Counted from the first letter of the stretch, positions 44,301 to 58,000 are shown. The stretch is 64,000 bases of DNA from Stropharia rugosoannulata (GCA_028532985.1 JANCIK010000009.1:248001-312000), one strand, 5' to 3'. The notes: generated from the sequence alone by a model not told the origin. Program-made: numbers and translations.

Positions 44301-45462
44301 CGGCGCGGCAGAATGTATACGGAAGTGGGTCAGGCCTATTGCAGCAGGGGAACGACGCAGCACTTTGCACTTTGAGTGGACAAGCCCGATTGACCCGGTC
44401 CTCTATGGGCTAGGTTAGGGCCAGTGATCAGTCTTCCTCCCCCCTCTGCAGGTGTTCGACCCGTGCCTCCCTCTGTCTTTGTGCACCGCACATCTCTCTG
44501 CTTGGTGACATAGCCTCCGCGATGTCCCCCTGCCTCAGGCTATCTACATCCGGATATCCCGTATGTGATGCTTCTATGCACTTTTGCGACCTGACGCTCC
44601 TGACGCTCCGTCGCGTAGAGGATAATTCAGCACGTACTATTAATTAACTGTCAAGTGGGATGATCGACAAGCATCAAGAAATAATACGACACCAGGAGTG
44701 GAATCAAATTCCCATTTTCCATCCAAGGATGAAGTCGATGAGTTGTATGCTGAATTAGCAAAACTGAGGAAAGATCATATAACCCCAATCAGCAGGTATG
44801 TAGCCCGTAAGCCCTCTTCAATCTATTAAAGTGCTGTGGACGTTGGACAGCCTTGATACTCGTATCAGCATTGAGTTCTGATCCATGTCAGGCGTATGTA
44901 TTCAGCCTCAGGGCACACAGGTTTGGTACATCTAGAAATGGGAAAACTCACCGACATGAACCCGCAATGGCAGAGCAGATCAAACACGCAACAAGGTCTA
45001 TCTCGATATTCACCCTTACATGGCAAGTTTGTTGTTCACCTGACCGCCGTTGTCCGATATTTAGATACCTGCATCACACATCGAGTTAAATATATCGTAT
45101 ACACGAGGTCAAAGCCCCCCACATCATTTAAGAATAAAAAAGAAGCCCATAGGAAAGGTAACCCATTTCTGTGGTTACACTTGGATAATGCATATATACT
45201 AGGTTGCGGGGCCGCGTCTCGCTCTCGCAGTAGCGACGCAATTCCAGACGCAGTGGTGAGTCATTTCGGAGAGCTACACTTGACTAGGACGCTACGCTCG
45301 ACTAGGACAGCGAACTAGTGACTATATAGTGCGTACCAGCCTGCTACAAGTGACTCGGTCTCTCTCCCGCTGCCTTAACATTGTCTTCGTCTCCAACAAT
45401 CCTTTACTGTGGCTTTGTCTGTCTTTGGCAGTATCTCCGAATTCCCTCCAACCTTAATCCCA
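41330..45462. other. Pyrimidine-rich non-coding tract with tandem duplications
   Basis: From about 41.7 to 44.5 kb the plus strand is strongly enriched in C and T. Long open frames in all registers are by-products of this composition; none has a recognisable domain. Degenerate internal duplications are visible: TATAAACGCCCATT near 42795 and 43351 (about 555 bp apart), GGACTTGACGTCCTC-like words near 43013 and 43097, and CGTTCAGCTCTATCC near 43604 and 43795. At 44.65-44.82 kb a short frame (DEVDELYAELAKLRKD) may be an exon of an unrecognised gene. Confidence 0.5.
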
Positions 45463-45840
45463 ATGCCGCACACGCAAAGCCGGATGTCGAACGGGGCTCC
45501 CCATTCCAACCGCTCGCTCCAGTACCAAAATAAAGAAGCGCGCGAGGCGAGTTTAGACCAAAACGAGAACGTGGACGGCGTGTGCTATTTAGACGCCGAT
45601 GGCGTTCCTTCCGACACGATAACGAGGGTGCGGTGCACCTGGTGTTCACGATGGATTGCACAGGACGGGCGGTTTGGTGGGAGCACGTGGAATTTTAACA
45701 AACATCTGCACACCAAGAAGTGCGGGGAGAACAAGCTGCGCATATTGCAAGCGCGGTCGGAGGAGGAGAAGATTCTTGCAGGCGCTGAAGCGCTCATTGA
45801 ACTATACCAAAAATCCATCAACAAACCTTTAATTTCCTGA
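45463..45840 (+). CDS. Small CCHC-type zinc-finger protein
   Basis: This 125-residue frame begins MPHTQSRMSNGAPHSN. An alternative start is the ATG seven codons later. The centre holds VRCTWCSRWIAQDGRF and then WNFNKHLHTKKC, a C-x2-C...H-x5-C pattern like a reduced BED or C2HC finger found in small agaricomycete proteins. The C-terminus is a helix (ARSEEEKILAGAEALIELYQ). It may bind nucleic acid (inference). The start context and lack of introns are plausible for a small gene, but there is no second copy to test it. Confidence 0.5.
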   Translation: MPHTQSRMSNGAPHSNRSLQYQNKEAREASLDQNENVDGVCYLDADGVPSDTITRVRCTWCSRWIAQDGRFGGSTWNFNKHLHTKKCGENKLRILQARSEEEKILAGAEALIELYQKSINKPLIS

Positions 45841-45849
45841 CAAGCGCCA

Positions 45850-47170
45850 ATCGGTATTTATGCTTCCGTCTTGTATATGTAGATATTTTCTATTTCTCGC
45901 CCTTTAGCCCAATTTCTCATTGTACTTATTACATACTAATACACTACTCTAAATTGTTAGTGTACCCACCTTCTTGTTACCTATACAAACTATTCAAGCG
46001 TACATCACTGATCGCCACTTAGTAAGTTAGAATCCTGAGATGTAGCCTGACTATTGAATATATGTAATAATGTTCATCTATGTTGTATATTATTCCCTCT
46101 ATGATGCATAACCGGGACAGCTGCTTATTATATACAAATATATCCGAAACCGCTATTTTACTTACATAGTAGCCTAATAGCGGACAGGATGTGTCGTCTA
46201 TCACACTGTCGTTACCTGCGCCCGACGCCGGCGAAGTCGATGAAATTAGCCTTGTCCCACTCCCTGTAACATATTTTTCTTTGGAAACACGTGTACCTTC
46301 CTGTATACGAGCGAGAGTATTATTCATCAGAATACACAGACACGGTCCAGGAATACTGCCCTGAGCTTCGCAACGTGGCCGTCACGTTAACGAGCTTTAA
46401 TGATCAAGCTCAAGGCCCGGTTCCGCCTGTCGAAACATATAAATCAGCATGGGAGTCGCAATGAAGGAGCATCAGATAGTTCAGCGGCAGAGGTTCATAC
46501 GCATACGAAGCCGCAACGGTATGCAATGCAAACAGGTTAGCTTTACATTCATTTTAAAATAATCAAGGCATTGTTGACACGTTTGGCAGACAATCATTCC
46601 AATACAGAAGGGGGTGAGGTAATATTTGACAGTAAATTCAACGACGGTGGTCCATCTGCAAGACAGATGGAGACCACATTGGATAAAGGGGGTCATTCCC
46701 TAATGTCCGCACAGCGTCAAAGGTATGTTCAATTATCCATCACCCCCATCTCTCGAGATGATGTTGCATATTATTTTCTACAGCCCTGAGGCACATTCTT
46801 AGCTAACGGGGTTGAAACGACAGGCGGATAAGGACAGCGGGAACGAAGGGGATCCCGACTACCACTGTCAGTAGAAAAGGCAGAGTAACAACCACTTACA
46901 CACTGAAATTTTATCCGTTCAGCGCTTAATGCGCACTTGCAGAAGGGAATGTTGAGTCGTCACCAAGCTCGGATTTCGCAAGCATGGTACTGACACCATA
47001 CGGCAGTACAAGCGCAGAAGTGTAGCCTGTAAGTCTTCTCTGACCGAGGTGGGAAACCAGATGGCACGTCAAATCTCTGCGAGAAATCCCGGCCTATATG
47101 TGTCTAGGTTGGAATGCAGGTGCTAATGTGAGTCGCTTCATTGAATCCGCGTATTATCACCCCAGCCGCT
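45850..47170. other. No gene recognised
   Basis: Short frames near 46.45-46.79 kb (MKEHQIVQRQRFIRIRSR; NDGGPSARQMETTLDKGG) could be exons of a small gene with an intron near 46540. Evidence is weak. From about 47.1 kb the sequence shares words with 58.38 kb (GCAGGTGCTAATGTGAGT). Confidence 0.35.
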
Positions 47171-47320
47171 TGCTGCTCTCCAAAACCTACGCTTTGGATC
47201 TCTGCCAAATTCTCTAAAAGTGTATATAAATTTATGAGCTCTTCGGAACACTCAATTAGATTATACTAACTACTACATACATTCAGATACCAATAGAAAG
47301 AAGTAGTACAAGCTGCAATG

Positions 47321-49336
47321 TCACAGATATAGCATTATGAGACGTAGACCATGGGACTGTAACTCGTCTTCTGGTATTGTAATTTCAGAGCTCTGCCCTT
47401 CAGGATCCTTTGACGATTTCAATGTAAAAATTGGAGGGGAACAAGGTGAATCCTTGAATGGAAAACTCCACATCTGATATGATTCAGTTTGCATAGAGTA
47501 CGATCCAGTAAAACCGAGTGGTACTGAAATGGACGGATTTTGGATGTATATGTTCCCATTTGTGAGAGAGAAGTTGACAACTCCAAAGACAATCACAAAT
47601 TCATTGTTGCAAGATTTAGAAAAGAGTGATTTGTCCAATAAACGGAAGCCCCAAACTTCGCCATATAAATCGCCTATGGGCCGGAATGCAGTAATGCACA
47701 AATATTGACTGAGACCTGGGACAAGGAGAAGGTGTATACGTAGCCCCATGTGTGTGAGGAGGAATGGTTCAATAGGAGTTGCATCTTCAAATCTGCAATG
47801 GGGTGTGTGGAAATCGCTACGGGCATTAAGTTCAAATGCATCAGAACGATGTTCATAAACATCCACGGTACTCGGGATTATATCTCCATTCCCCCAAGTG
47901 TAGCTGCGGTTGAAAATATCCATAATGCAACGCTTCGAGTTGATGACTTCGCGCATCAGGCGAGAGAATGCGCGCTCGGAGCCTTCACCATATGCTATCG
48001 GAATGCTGATATCAAGAATACCCATCAGTGAATAGGCTCTGTCCTCTTCACGAGTCACCCGTCTCCCACATGCCATCTGCAATCGTCTGGATATTGGGAT
48101 ACAATCATGCTCTCCAATGTTAAAGGCGTCAATTTCTGATGCTTTTATTCCTGCAGCTGCTGCTATTGCTGCCTGGTCGCAAGTCAAGATAGTCCAGTTC
48201 TTGTCATATACTGCCATCTTGCAGGGCGCCACAAGCTCTTGCAACGTCCATCCCCTCGTGAACCATGAATCCTGAAATATATCGTCCTGGGAGGTTGTCT
48301 CTGAAAGATAAACGAGGCAGAGAGCGGCGTTTTGGTACCATTTGTACATAGAGCGAATTGCCTCGTCCAGTTCTGCGCTACTTTCCTTATTAATGCAGCA
48401 GGTGTCAATCCAACCCAGACGGACGCCGTGATCCCGTGCAGATGCTTCGCAGAACTTCCTGATCTTTTCATATCCAGCATGATTCTGTTCTCTTGTAGGC
48501 CAGTTTTGATAGGAAATTTCGCCAGAAAAGGCCTTTGTCCATGTGTGAGAAAGGATCGTGTACCGGGTGTATTTTTCAATGAACCTAGTGATTAGGTACT
48601 TTGGTGAAGACCAGACATTGGCAGGATAACCCTCTCTTGTCAAAAATTGGCCAGTAGAATCATGCCTGAAGTGATCTATTAGATCAGGCACGAAATGGGG
48701 GGTACAGTCGGCCATGTCCGAACAAATACGTTCAAATAAAAACATGACGGCTTCGCGGTGGTCGACAAGACGAATTTGCGATCCATCTTTATCAAACTCT
48801 AACAGTCGTGTTGGCATAGTGGACACCCTATCATGGATCTTCTTCAAAACGATGTCCTTAAATAATTGTCGAACTAGAATTTATCAGTCAAATAAAATAG
48901 ATGACTTCGAGAAACGTACACTTTGCTGGTATAAAATGTGGCCTGCTGGTATCCTCTAAAGCGTTGAGATTTACGTGAGTAAAGGCCGTTGAGAGTGAAG
49001 TATCTGTGAAGTTGGGTCTGGATTTGGATGGCGATGATTCCGTCATACGGCACTCCTCGACGCTCTCTGTTATGAAACCTTTGAGACACTTGACGAATTC
49101 ATGCTCAGGAGATTGCCTGGAAGAAGCGCTGTCTATTTCGTCCGCCGTTGGCTGCATACGCGGGGTATCTATAATTCCATTTCAATTTTATTTCAACTAC
49201 ATATATCGCTCAAAAACGTACCCGAAGCCATGCACTCATACACCATGGGCTTTACTAGGTTAGCTAGCGCAGCAAGCAGTCCTTGAGCATTGGGACTTTC
49301 AAAGCCTATTGATGGAGGAGCATGTGCATTCGACAT
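47321..49336 (-). CDS. HET-domain protein, copy 1
   Basis: Three exons on the minus strand (49336-49222, 49168-48920, 48873-47321; introns 53 and 46 bp, both GT-AG) give 638 residues. The N-terminal about 225 residues are family-specific (IGFESPNAQGLLAALANLVK). A HET domain (Pfam PF06985) starts with YTILSHTW near residue 226 and contains GWIDTCCINKESSAELDEAI and RGWTLQELVAP (about 328-338). The post-HET signature TREEDRAYSLMGILDISIP follows near residue 395. HET proteins trigger cell death in vegetative incompatibility and are thought to act as immune-like effectors. The HET core is related to TIR domains. No NACHT or WD40 region is attached. The frame is intact. The start is the second of two adjacent ATGs, chosen because copy 2 has only that one. 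Its paralog is at 59595-61652. Confidence 0.92.
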
Positions 49337-49718
49337 CATTCGGCAATGTGGTGTGCTGTATACACGAAGGGATCGAGTGAATATTTTGTAGTGCGGCAGT
49401 ACTAAGCGCTTACATTGTTGACTCGGTCAGTTTGTTATGGGGGAAGGAAGGAAGAATTGGACCATTGAGCATCTGACCAGATTGTTCGGGAATGTGTCAA
49501 ACGCGTTTGGCGATCTATTTACATAAATTCTGCCACTGCCCACTGGCTTATTTTTATCATGTCTATTATTGAACAAATGCATAATGGTGTCTAGATATGC
49601 ACGCACCCTCCATTACTCTCTCGTTCTCAGTACCCAATGACGTCCGGTACTCTGAAAAGGTCAGTAGACATCTCCGCCTTAGTGAATGGTAGTGGGAAGG
49701 CCTCACAGTCCGTATACT
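49337..49718 (-). promoter_or_regulatory. Conserved upstream region of HET copy 1
   Basis: About 250 bp upstream of the start shares blocks with the region upstream of copy 2 (61660-61900), for example GGGGGAAGGAAGGAAGAATT, GACCAGATTGTTCGGGAA and CTTATTTTTATCATGT. It therefore belongs to the duplicated segment and probably contains the promoter; no specific site is assigned. Confidence 0.5.
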
Positions 49719-50224
49719 CACTCCAGGAAGTTAAGCTTTTTCGGTCACCTCAGAACACCGGAAAAACTTACCTTTTTGTTTGAATTTTGATTTGTGGCAA
49801 AACCCTGGCCTAAAATAGTAACTTCAGCATGTATGAAACGAAGGCTAAGATTAAAGACTTAATAAGAGTTATAGACCATGTTAAAAACATAATTGAATTA
49901 ATAAGTTTAGTTCAGAAAGAGAACAGAAACTACAATAGAAATATCAGTCTAAATTGTACCTAGACAAAAATGACAATTTAAGGCGTCCCAACAACACAAT
50001 AAAAACTTAGGTAATAGTTCAAGTAATCATCCTTGCAACAATTGTGACTGAACTCAGTGTTTTTAGTCTATAACTCTTATTAAGTCTTTAATCTTAGCCT
50101 TCGTTTCATACATGCTGAAGTTACTATTTTAGGCCAGGGTTTCGCCACAAATCAAAATTCAAACAAAAAGGTAAGTTTTTCCGGTGTTCTGAGGTGAACA
50201 AAAAACCTCAACTTCCTGGAGTGG
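49719..50224. mobile_element. 506-bp foldback element with 158-bp inverted arms
   Basis: The left arm 49719-49876 (CACTCCAGGAAGTT...TTATAGAC) and right arm 50066-50224 are nearly perfect reverse complements, separated by a 189-bp AT-rich loop without coding. The paralogous segment at 62050-62085 continues from CTCACAGCTCGTAT directly to GCCAGCCATGAGGCAG, with no such element. The element therefore inserted after the duplication or was lost from copy 2. A clear target duplication was not found. Confidence 0.88.
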
Positions 50225-52019
50225 CTAGCCATGAGGCAGTGTATTATTATTTTAAAACTGACATGATAGGTCCGAGATTACACCGCTCCATTGATACCTG
50301 TGAAATCTGTGCCCTCTGTCGTCCCTCCGACTGGAATCCAATCCACGTTCATCCAATGCATTGCATACTCCGTATATTGTATAATGAGATGGACACTGTA
50401 CTTAGTATATGCATCTATGAATTAGGCTACCCGAACACCACGAGCAAAATCTCCAGAACACATACCAGAGCACAGCTGTGGCACGTCATAGAAGTAAATA
50501 TAGCTGTTGTTGGACAGCTATATGGACCAGTACGTGCAGACTTATCACGGTATGCTAATATTGGGTAGCCAATCTGTTGGAGTTGGTGATACGCTGAAGC
50601 TCTCTATCAGCGCGTATGCGTGCGAGGCTGTTTCACGTGGCTTCTAACCAACCCAAAGCAGTGCAGGACGAGGAGGAAGATGAGACACAAAATAAAACGA
50701 AAGGACGAGGGAGTGTAAGCTGCAACGACAGCTTCGAACCACTCCTGGACGCGGGACGCAACGGGGACGCAAACTAGAACGCAGACGGATGCACTAAGAT
50801 GACGCAAAACGAGGGGAAACTATTCCATTTCCTCTACTACATACATCATAGGTATTTAAATATGTACATTAGTAATACAGCTAAATGGAACAAGAAGAGT
50901 CTAGAAAATGAAAGAAACTGTAAGAGAGTCATGTAAAAGGAAAGTCCAGATGATAAGAATGGAGGAGAGGTGGAGTGGCATATAGTTACTCCGAATGTGC
51001 ATACGAGGCACGTGGCTGTGCGTCGTGAGAATCGGACTTGATGCGTGCGGTTTCCGTGAGCGTAGATGGGCACGGCTCATCATTGGCCAAGCCAGCATCG
51101 GCGATGGAGCTCATTAATTGGAATGGACATTAGTAATTAGATTATTAATCTAGAGTACCTATGTACAGAACTCAAACAGAACCTTTTAGTAAATACTTCG
51201 TAGTGTATTTAAGCGCCCATAGGGCAACCAAATATATAGCCTATTTTTCGTCTATATTTCCAATACAATCAGTAAAACATGTGTCTATGTACATTTCCTT
51301 CTATGCGCAAGCATTCACGCTCGAAAATAAGCACCGTACCTCATGGAGAGCTATTGAATGTCGATGCTTGCCGTGTATATTGTCCGTTATTGAAATATTG
51401 ACTGTGTATTCAGTATTTTGCGAGTTATTCTCACATCAATGATTTAAGAGCGGTCTCCTATGAGCGAACCGAAATGGCCGCACTTTTTTTTCATTTGAAG
51501 GTCCCCATCATTATTTAATTTGCGCGCGCTGGACCTTCGTATACCCCAGTTACAGGCCATTCATTACGGAGAATGTATCAACCATCAAGCTATCTTCATT
51601 TATTTCTGTGAACTACGCAGTCCTCCCATTCTTGAAACATCCATGGATGTACATATACTTAGCGGGATAATTGGTCACGTACATGCATGCATCGCTCTTC
51701 GGCGTCGCGTCCCGCGCTATAGTGTCCCCGTAGTGTTCCCGTGGTCGGGCCAAAACCGTCTCCTACGTCTACTTGACAGCGTGGCTTTGCATCTCGGGCT
51801 TCACCACTTCTTTCATTATTTTAGGCCTACGTATCTTTCCTGCCCTCAAATGCACTGTACTAGCTCTGGTTCGCGTAGTTGCGCACGTTACGGCCCATAT
51901 GTATGTCTTTTCGAACCCCGAATTTGTCTTCTCCGTACTCTCTTTAAGTGATGAGCGTTTGAACTTGTGTACTCTGTTTATGTGTGTTCATGCGTATCAT
52001 GTGTGGGCCCGGTCCGTTT
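50225..52019. other. No gene recognised; right end of HET duplication
   Basis: The first about 120 bp (AGCCATGAGGCAGT to ATCCACG) continues the similarity with 62072-62190. Beyond that only open frames without motifs are present. Confidence 0.4.
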
Positions 52020-55000
52020 TGAATCTCTCAGGCATCGCACTCACGAGATACAAATTCTACGTTGAGAGCGTGCGCCTCGGGGGCACAGCGTCGCTACATA
52101 TCTATTTTTGTTGCAGTCGGCCAATGCCGCCGGCCCGCCTCCTGCGCAACGAAAATATGCAGCCACGTACGTTTGTTTCGTTGTTGCTGCCTCCTACATA
52201 CTTACAATTTGCCTACAGCACCTCTGGGACCCGTCGACGAGTTACATTTATCCTGCTTGTGCGTTTGGGCCATGACAATATGTGACAACAAGGCCTAGGT
52301 ACTGTGGCGAATGCGATGCGCGGAACTGGACCTGCTTAGTGCTCACAACGTGTCTTCCGAGGACAAGGGTTACAGCACAAGACTGTAAACAAGACAATGG
52401 GTGTGATTGTGGTGGCACAAGTTCCTGGTCTTCGGATAGCTTTTCTTTACCAATTTCACTGACATCTGCATACACGCCCCCTCGTTTGCATAGCGAGAAA
52501 CGTGCTCATATCTTGCCTGCCTCAGCGTGCATTTCTGCTTACTTTCTTCGACTTGCCCGCCGAGTCCGTCTCCCTCGCCGCCCTGGCTACCCCAAGGCTA
52601 CCCTCCGCTTGTCCAGACCTCCTGTGCTACTCTTAGGATAGCGTCCAACGTCCGGCCATCTCCGCGACGTGCCCTGCCCACCCGCGTCCCTTCCTCGATA
52701 TCGCAGGGTCAGCCCGTGGTCGGATAGTAGCTTGATATCACTGGGCCCTGCGCGTCTCCGCATCAAGCTACAGGTCCAGCTACTCATTTTCTCTGTTCTA
52801 CCAGCCCACCTTGGTTCCATTTGCATCCCCGCCCTTTTTGCACTTTACTTTGTGTGGTCTGGATATGGATCCACTTACTTTAGATGCACCTCAGTGCGCC
52901 TCGTCGTCTCTGCGATGGACCTTCCCCGACTACACGGTGGCTCACATGCTTTCCGGAACATCCAGTGTATGCTACGCATCCCACTTCGAAATCGCAGAGA
53001 ATCCCCTTGGTTGCATAGTAGCTTAATACCACTGGGCGCTGCGCGGCTCGTCCTCATATCATAGTACTTACACCAGCCGGCTTTGGTTTCATCCAAATCC
53101 CCGCCCTCTGAGACCCTCTAACAAGGGCGGAGTGACGGTACGTGTCTCTGTTTCCTATGAGGTTTACCTTTGTGGCTCTTTCCCCGTCTTTTTTATAGTT
53201 CATTGCCCTCCGCTCTCCGCGGACCTGAGGTCGTACTGGCGCTTTCTCGTATCTCGGGCTCGCTTTTATGCTCTCTGTGCCCGGGTAGCCCGCGCTTTCG
53301 GTTCCATCCCTATCCCCTCCCCACCCTTGATGGCCTCTACTTGCTCAGGACCATGCTACCCAGCCTTGCGCCCGCCCCAGCCTCGCCTCCCACATCAGCA
53401 CGGCCGCTCAAGTGCTCCCTCACACCCTCAGAAGCTTCCCGCTTCAGCGAGCGCTCTATGCACATACTCTGTACTGGGTGCACCATGCACGCTCCTCGCT
53501 CCATACAGCATTTCCCGTGCCGCCTCAGTTTGAACATTGCTCAATCCCCCTCTTTATACGCGATCCATTGGTCGTTCCCCGTAGTTGATTGATCTACCAC
53601 GACACTCCGCCGTGTGTCCTCCGCTCACGGTCTCGTGCGTCGCGTCGCATCGTGTTCCGTGTATCGCATCCTGGATTTAAGCCTTCCCGACTCCCCACCC
53701 ATGTGCTATGGATCACCTAATCTTCATCGCGAGGTATGTGCTTAATTCTCGCCTACCTCGGAGCTTGTTCATGTTCGCCTTGTTCGAATAGCCCCCCGTA
53801 TAGCCCCCCATCTTCATCTCATGCAATTTGCGCTTTGCAAGTCCAAATCCATTTGGCCTACCTCCTACGCCCACCTCGTCTCGCCTTGTCCTTTATGTAC
53901 CGTTGTGCAGCGGAACTCGATGCACCTCGCCTTCCCTGCAAATTACTTCCCACAATGACACGGCGGAGCATGCGCCTCCCCGCAACAGCTGGCGTACAAT
54001 GCATTCGACTTCTGTCCGGTGTTCGTGCGTCTATGCACACGTATCTACCCCTGTTCGCTATGTGCCCCCGCTTCTGTGCCCAATGTAGCCCCTTATACCC
54101 CTCATACCGTCCCCAAACCCTCCTGCGTTCGTACCTTGGCCACTCTATAGTCAGCCCATCCGCTCGCTCAGTTGATATACGCTCTATCCAACTCGGGCGT
54201 GCGTCTTTAGTGCACAGTGGTCCATGCGTACGTTTTTGGACACTAAACCTATTCATGGTTAACCGGACTGTTTTATAAGTAATCTAAGTATCCCGCCTCG
54301 CGCCCCCCATCTCGTCTTCTCCGTACTCCTTCTAAGTAGTGAACTTATGTTCTCTGTTTATGTGACATTAATGTGTATCATCTCTGGTCTTGTTTGATCC
54401 GTCAACCTCTCGGGGATCATAATCACTGTACATTGAGAGCGGGCGCTTGGTGGGCAGATGTCGTTATCTATTCTTGGAGAGCGCGGACAATGCCGGTCGG
54501 CTCAACAAAGAAAGAGTAAGCTGCACAACCACGTACATCTTTTTCTGTTGTTGACCGGTGACCCCTCATCGTGCTCGTGCTTTCGACTACGGATGCCTGC
54601 GACACTAAAATGTACGGAATGCCATGTGTACGCAGAAATTGCCCTGCTCACGACGTGTCTTGCAAGGACAAAGATTACAAGATAGCAAATATGACGTGTA
54701 GGTGCGGCTGTGGCTCATAGGAGGGGGACGAGAGGTGAAGCGAAGGTGGCTGGAAGGGAGGTGTCTGCGAGATGTTTATGGCGCTCCCGAGATTTCTAGT
54801 CCCTGGGGAATGGCTAAGGACGGGACAAGGTGGCGGTACGTGTCAATTTTGGGCTTCGGGCCTTGTTCGCCATCCTTTGTCCAGCTGAATGCTCTGTGTA
54901 CTCATTAGGGCGTACTATGCGTGGGCTGGTCTGCATACGACTCGATCCCGTCTTCCTCGGCCTTGTTGTTTATGCCTGAGTGTCTGAATAGCCCGCCATC

Positions 55001-58000
55001 TCCGTCTTCCTCGCCGCCTTCCCTACCCTCCACGTATCCGGATAATCTACATATGGCCTCCCCTCGACAGTCGCTCTTGTCGCTTCCAACATCCGACCAT
55101 CTCTGCGACGTGACCCGCTCATCCGTGTCTGGTCCCTCCCCAACATCTCAGAGTCAATGTTCGCGTAGTAGCTTCTGGCCCTACCAATCCTACCAGCCTG
55201 CCTTGGTTCGACGTGTGTCCTTTTCCTCGCCTTTTCTTGGATGCACCTCTATGCACCTCGCTGTCCCCGCGATGCACATTCTACGCCAGCACGGCGGGTG
55301 ACGTGCCTTGTTGGAACATCTAGCATACGTTACGCATCCTATTACTCACCCCATCGTGCACGCTTCCCCTTTCGTCCCCCGTATATCCTCCCCGTTCACG
55401 CGCTCTTCGTCCGGCACCTTTCTTACGCGATGTGTTTATGCATTTAGTCTGTGACTCCCGCCCATCCCTCCTGTGATATCATCACTCCCCGCCCTGGTCC
55501 CCGCTTCCGCTCGCCATCAAAATCAATGCGCGCCCACAGGTGGATCATATCCCGTGGGTGTTTATTTCATCCCGTCCCGCTCTGTTTTGTGGCGTTGCGT
55601 TGTACTATGAGCTGCTCTATGTGACCAGGACTTGTGCTCATGAAGACATCACATACGTGCGCCGTTATACCCCCCATCCTGTTCCCGCGCCCATCCATCC
55701 CTCCTGCGTTCGTATCCCCGCCACGCTCCCGCGACGTACATTCCGCCTGCTCGCTCGTGCGCCGCGCCAATCCTATCAGTTGTTCCTGTTCTGTTCGTCG
55801 CATCTGTCCCACTCGTTGCATTGCAGTAGGCACTGCCCATCAAACTTGCAGGAGAGGGCTGCACGCGCATATGTTCTGCTAGCGCGCCACCCCGCGGTTT
55901 TGTATGCGCGTACTGGTACGAGGTTCAGGGGAGGGAGAAGAAGGGGAGGGGAGGGAAGCGCGGGGTGGAAGGGGGTGTGCGGTGTTCGGGGAGGACGCAG
56001 GAGCCGTGGAGATGGTGCATGATGTGCCGGCCTCGAGGGAAGGATGGGTACGGTGATCAGGGAACAGGCCAAGAGGGAGACGGGATGATATTGACTGCCT
56101 CTTTTAGATCGCAATCTGGTCCCGCTCGTGCGCACTGCATGCATCGGGCTCCATTATCCATCCCTCGGACCCCAACCCTGCTCTCGAACTCGAGCTCCCT
56201 TGGCCAACCTGGCGCCCAGTCTCCAAGCGCGTCCTCTCGATACTGTCCCACAACTAAGTGAATGCGCATATTACTCCAACCTTCAAGCTTCAGTCTCGTA
56301 CTAACCCCGCCCACCCGCCTACCAACCTGATAAATGAATCTGGAACCCTGTCTGGTTCAGATCAGGCACCTCGTGTGCCTCGTCCCGCACCGTAGCAGTC
56401 CCCGCCACCTCGTTTTGTGCCCCGGCCACTCCGATCTCTTCCGGCTAGACCGTCTCCACCTCCTTCGTCCCCTATCCATTGGCCTACGTCCCGCGCCCTC
56501 CTGTCCTGCTCACCCGCTCCCCGGTGTGTTCACCACGATATAGGGCTGTACCTTCGCTCTGACTACGTCTCTTACTGCCCGCCCCGCTCGACTATGTGTG
56601 CATTACGCTGTAGCCTTCTCCGCTGAATGTACTTTTACCTGGTCGCCTAACACGCACGCCCGCTCAGTGCGTGCATACATCAATGTCCCCCATGTGTTCC
56701 GACCAGTCCCGCTCCAGCTCGTTAACCCGCCCTCAAGTGCATCATATTAACCTCCTAGCCACCTGAGCTTGTTCTTTCTGTCTATGTGAGGTCGTATATC
56801 GTTTTTCAATTCTTGAATCTAGCGACGAGATACTGTCCATTGAGAGCGCGTCGTGTTCTATTTTTGGATCACAGGCGATGCCCTTGACGAAGAGTATGCT
56901 GCACAGCCACGTACATCATTTCGTCTTCGGTACCCAGGACATGACAATTTCACCGACAACTTGTCATGTTCGCTGTCGTGACTCTATATCATGACGGACT
57001 GATATAATTGATCTAAGTATTGGAGAAGGACGAAGAAAACGAGGTAGAAAAGGAGATCAGGGCGCGGCTGTGGTTGGGAGGCGGGGTCGGGTGGGAGAGA
57101 GCGAGTGGACGCGTCACTGCGGCGTGTATGCCGTTCCCGCAAGAGGAATGAGCCTGTTGGCCCTCTAGAGACATGGGACGGGGTTATGGTACGCTTCTGT
57201 GTTGCTTATGCGTCAGCACAAGTTTATGTCCTCCACCCTTGTGCCCGCCATCGATGCACCGCTCTGCCTTCAGGTACCTCACGCGCTTCGCGTCGCCTCT
57301 CGCATTCTGTCCTGTGCGCCGCATACAGTATGCCCTCCGTGAACCTGCGGCAAGGGCTCCACGTGCACAAGTTCTACTGGCGCACGTCCTGCTCGCTATA
57401 TGCGTATAGTGTGGCATGGAGGGGTGATGCAGGGTAGGGTGGAGGGAGGGTAAACAAGGGGCGTGGTCATACACGGTTTGGGTGTGGTCCTCTAGAGAGT
57501 CGTGAGTGGTGGGGTGGTTAAATTTGGGTCTGCGAGGATTTGGAGATGTGCCGGTGATGACGGGGTAGAGCAGGTGAGGTGATAGCGGGAAGCAGATGTG
57601 AGAGAGAGTATATATGCCGCATTGGGCAGGGAGTGCCGTACACCTGTCCCGCTCATCCTATCGATACGCTCGTACGCGATTGCACTCCCACGGGTCTGTA
57701 TTCTCTTTGCTAAACATTGGAACGCGTATATTGGACCCCCACCCCGCTCGCTGCTCTCGAGCTTGAATGGTTTATCCTGTCCTGGTCCTGGTCCTGGTCC
57801 TGGTCCCCGGATCCTCGGCGTCGTACGCCGTCTCTTAAGCCCCGTCCCGCCTCGCCTCGCCTTTAGTCACCGATGGCTCTAGCGTCAGTATGTGCTGTAA
57901 ACCCATTCGTCCATCCAGCACTGTGGCAAGTCCTGCTAGTTGGCGAGTCCTGGTACCCGCAGCCTGCCCCGTCGTGCAGGTACAACTTCTCACGGAGGCA

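Noticed and set aside
47750..48031. Plus-strand frames inside the HET genes, also present at 60117-60362
   Set aside because: They are antisense shadows of the conserved HET coding exons.
50607..51098. Minus-strand hydrophobic frames near 50.6-51.1 kb
   Set aside because: Short, overlapping in two registers and without motif or splice structure.
53736..54278. A 180-codon frame with hydrophobic stretches in the 52-59 kb array
   Set aside because: The frame is not conserved in the other units of the same degenerate repeat, so it is probably composition-driven.
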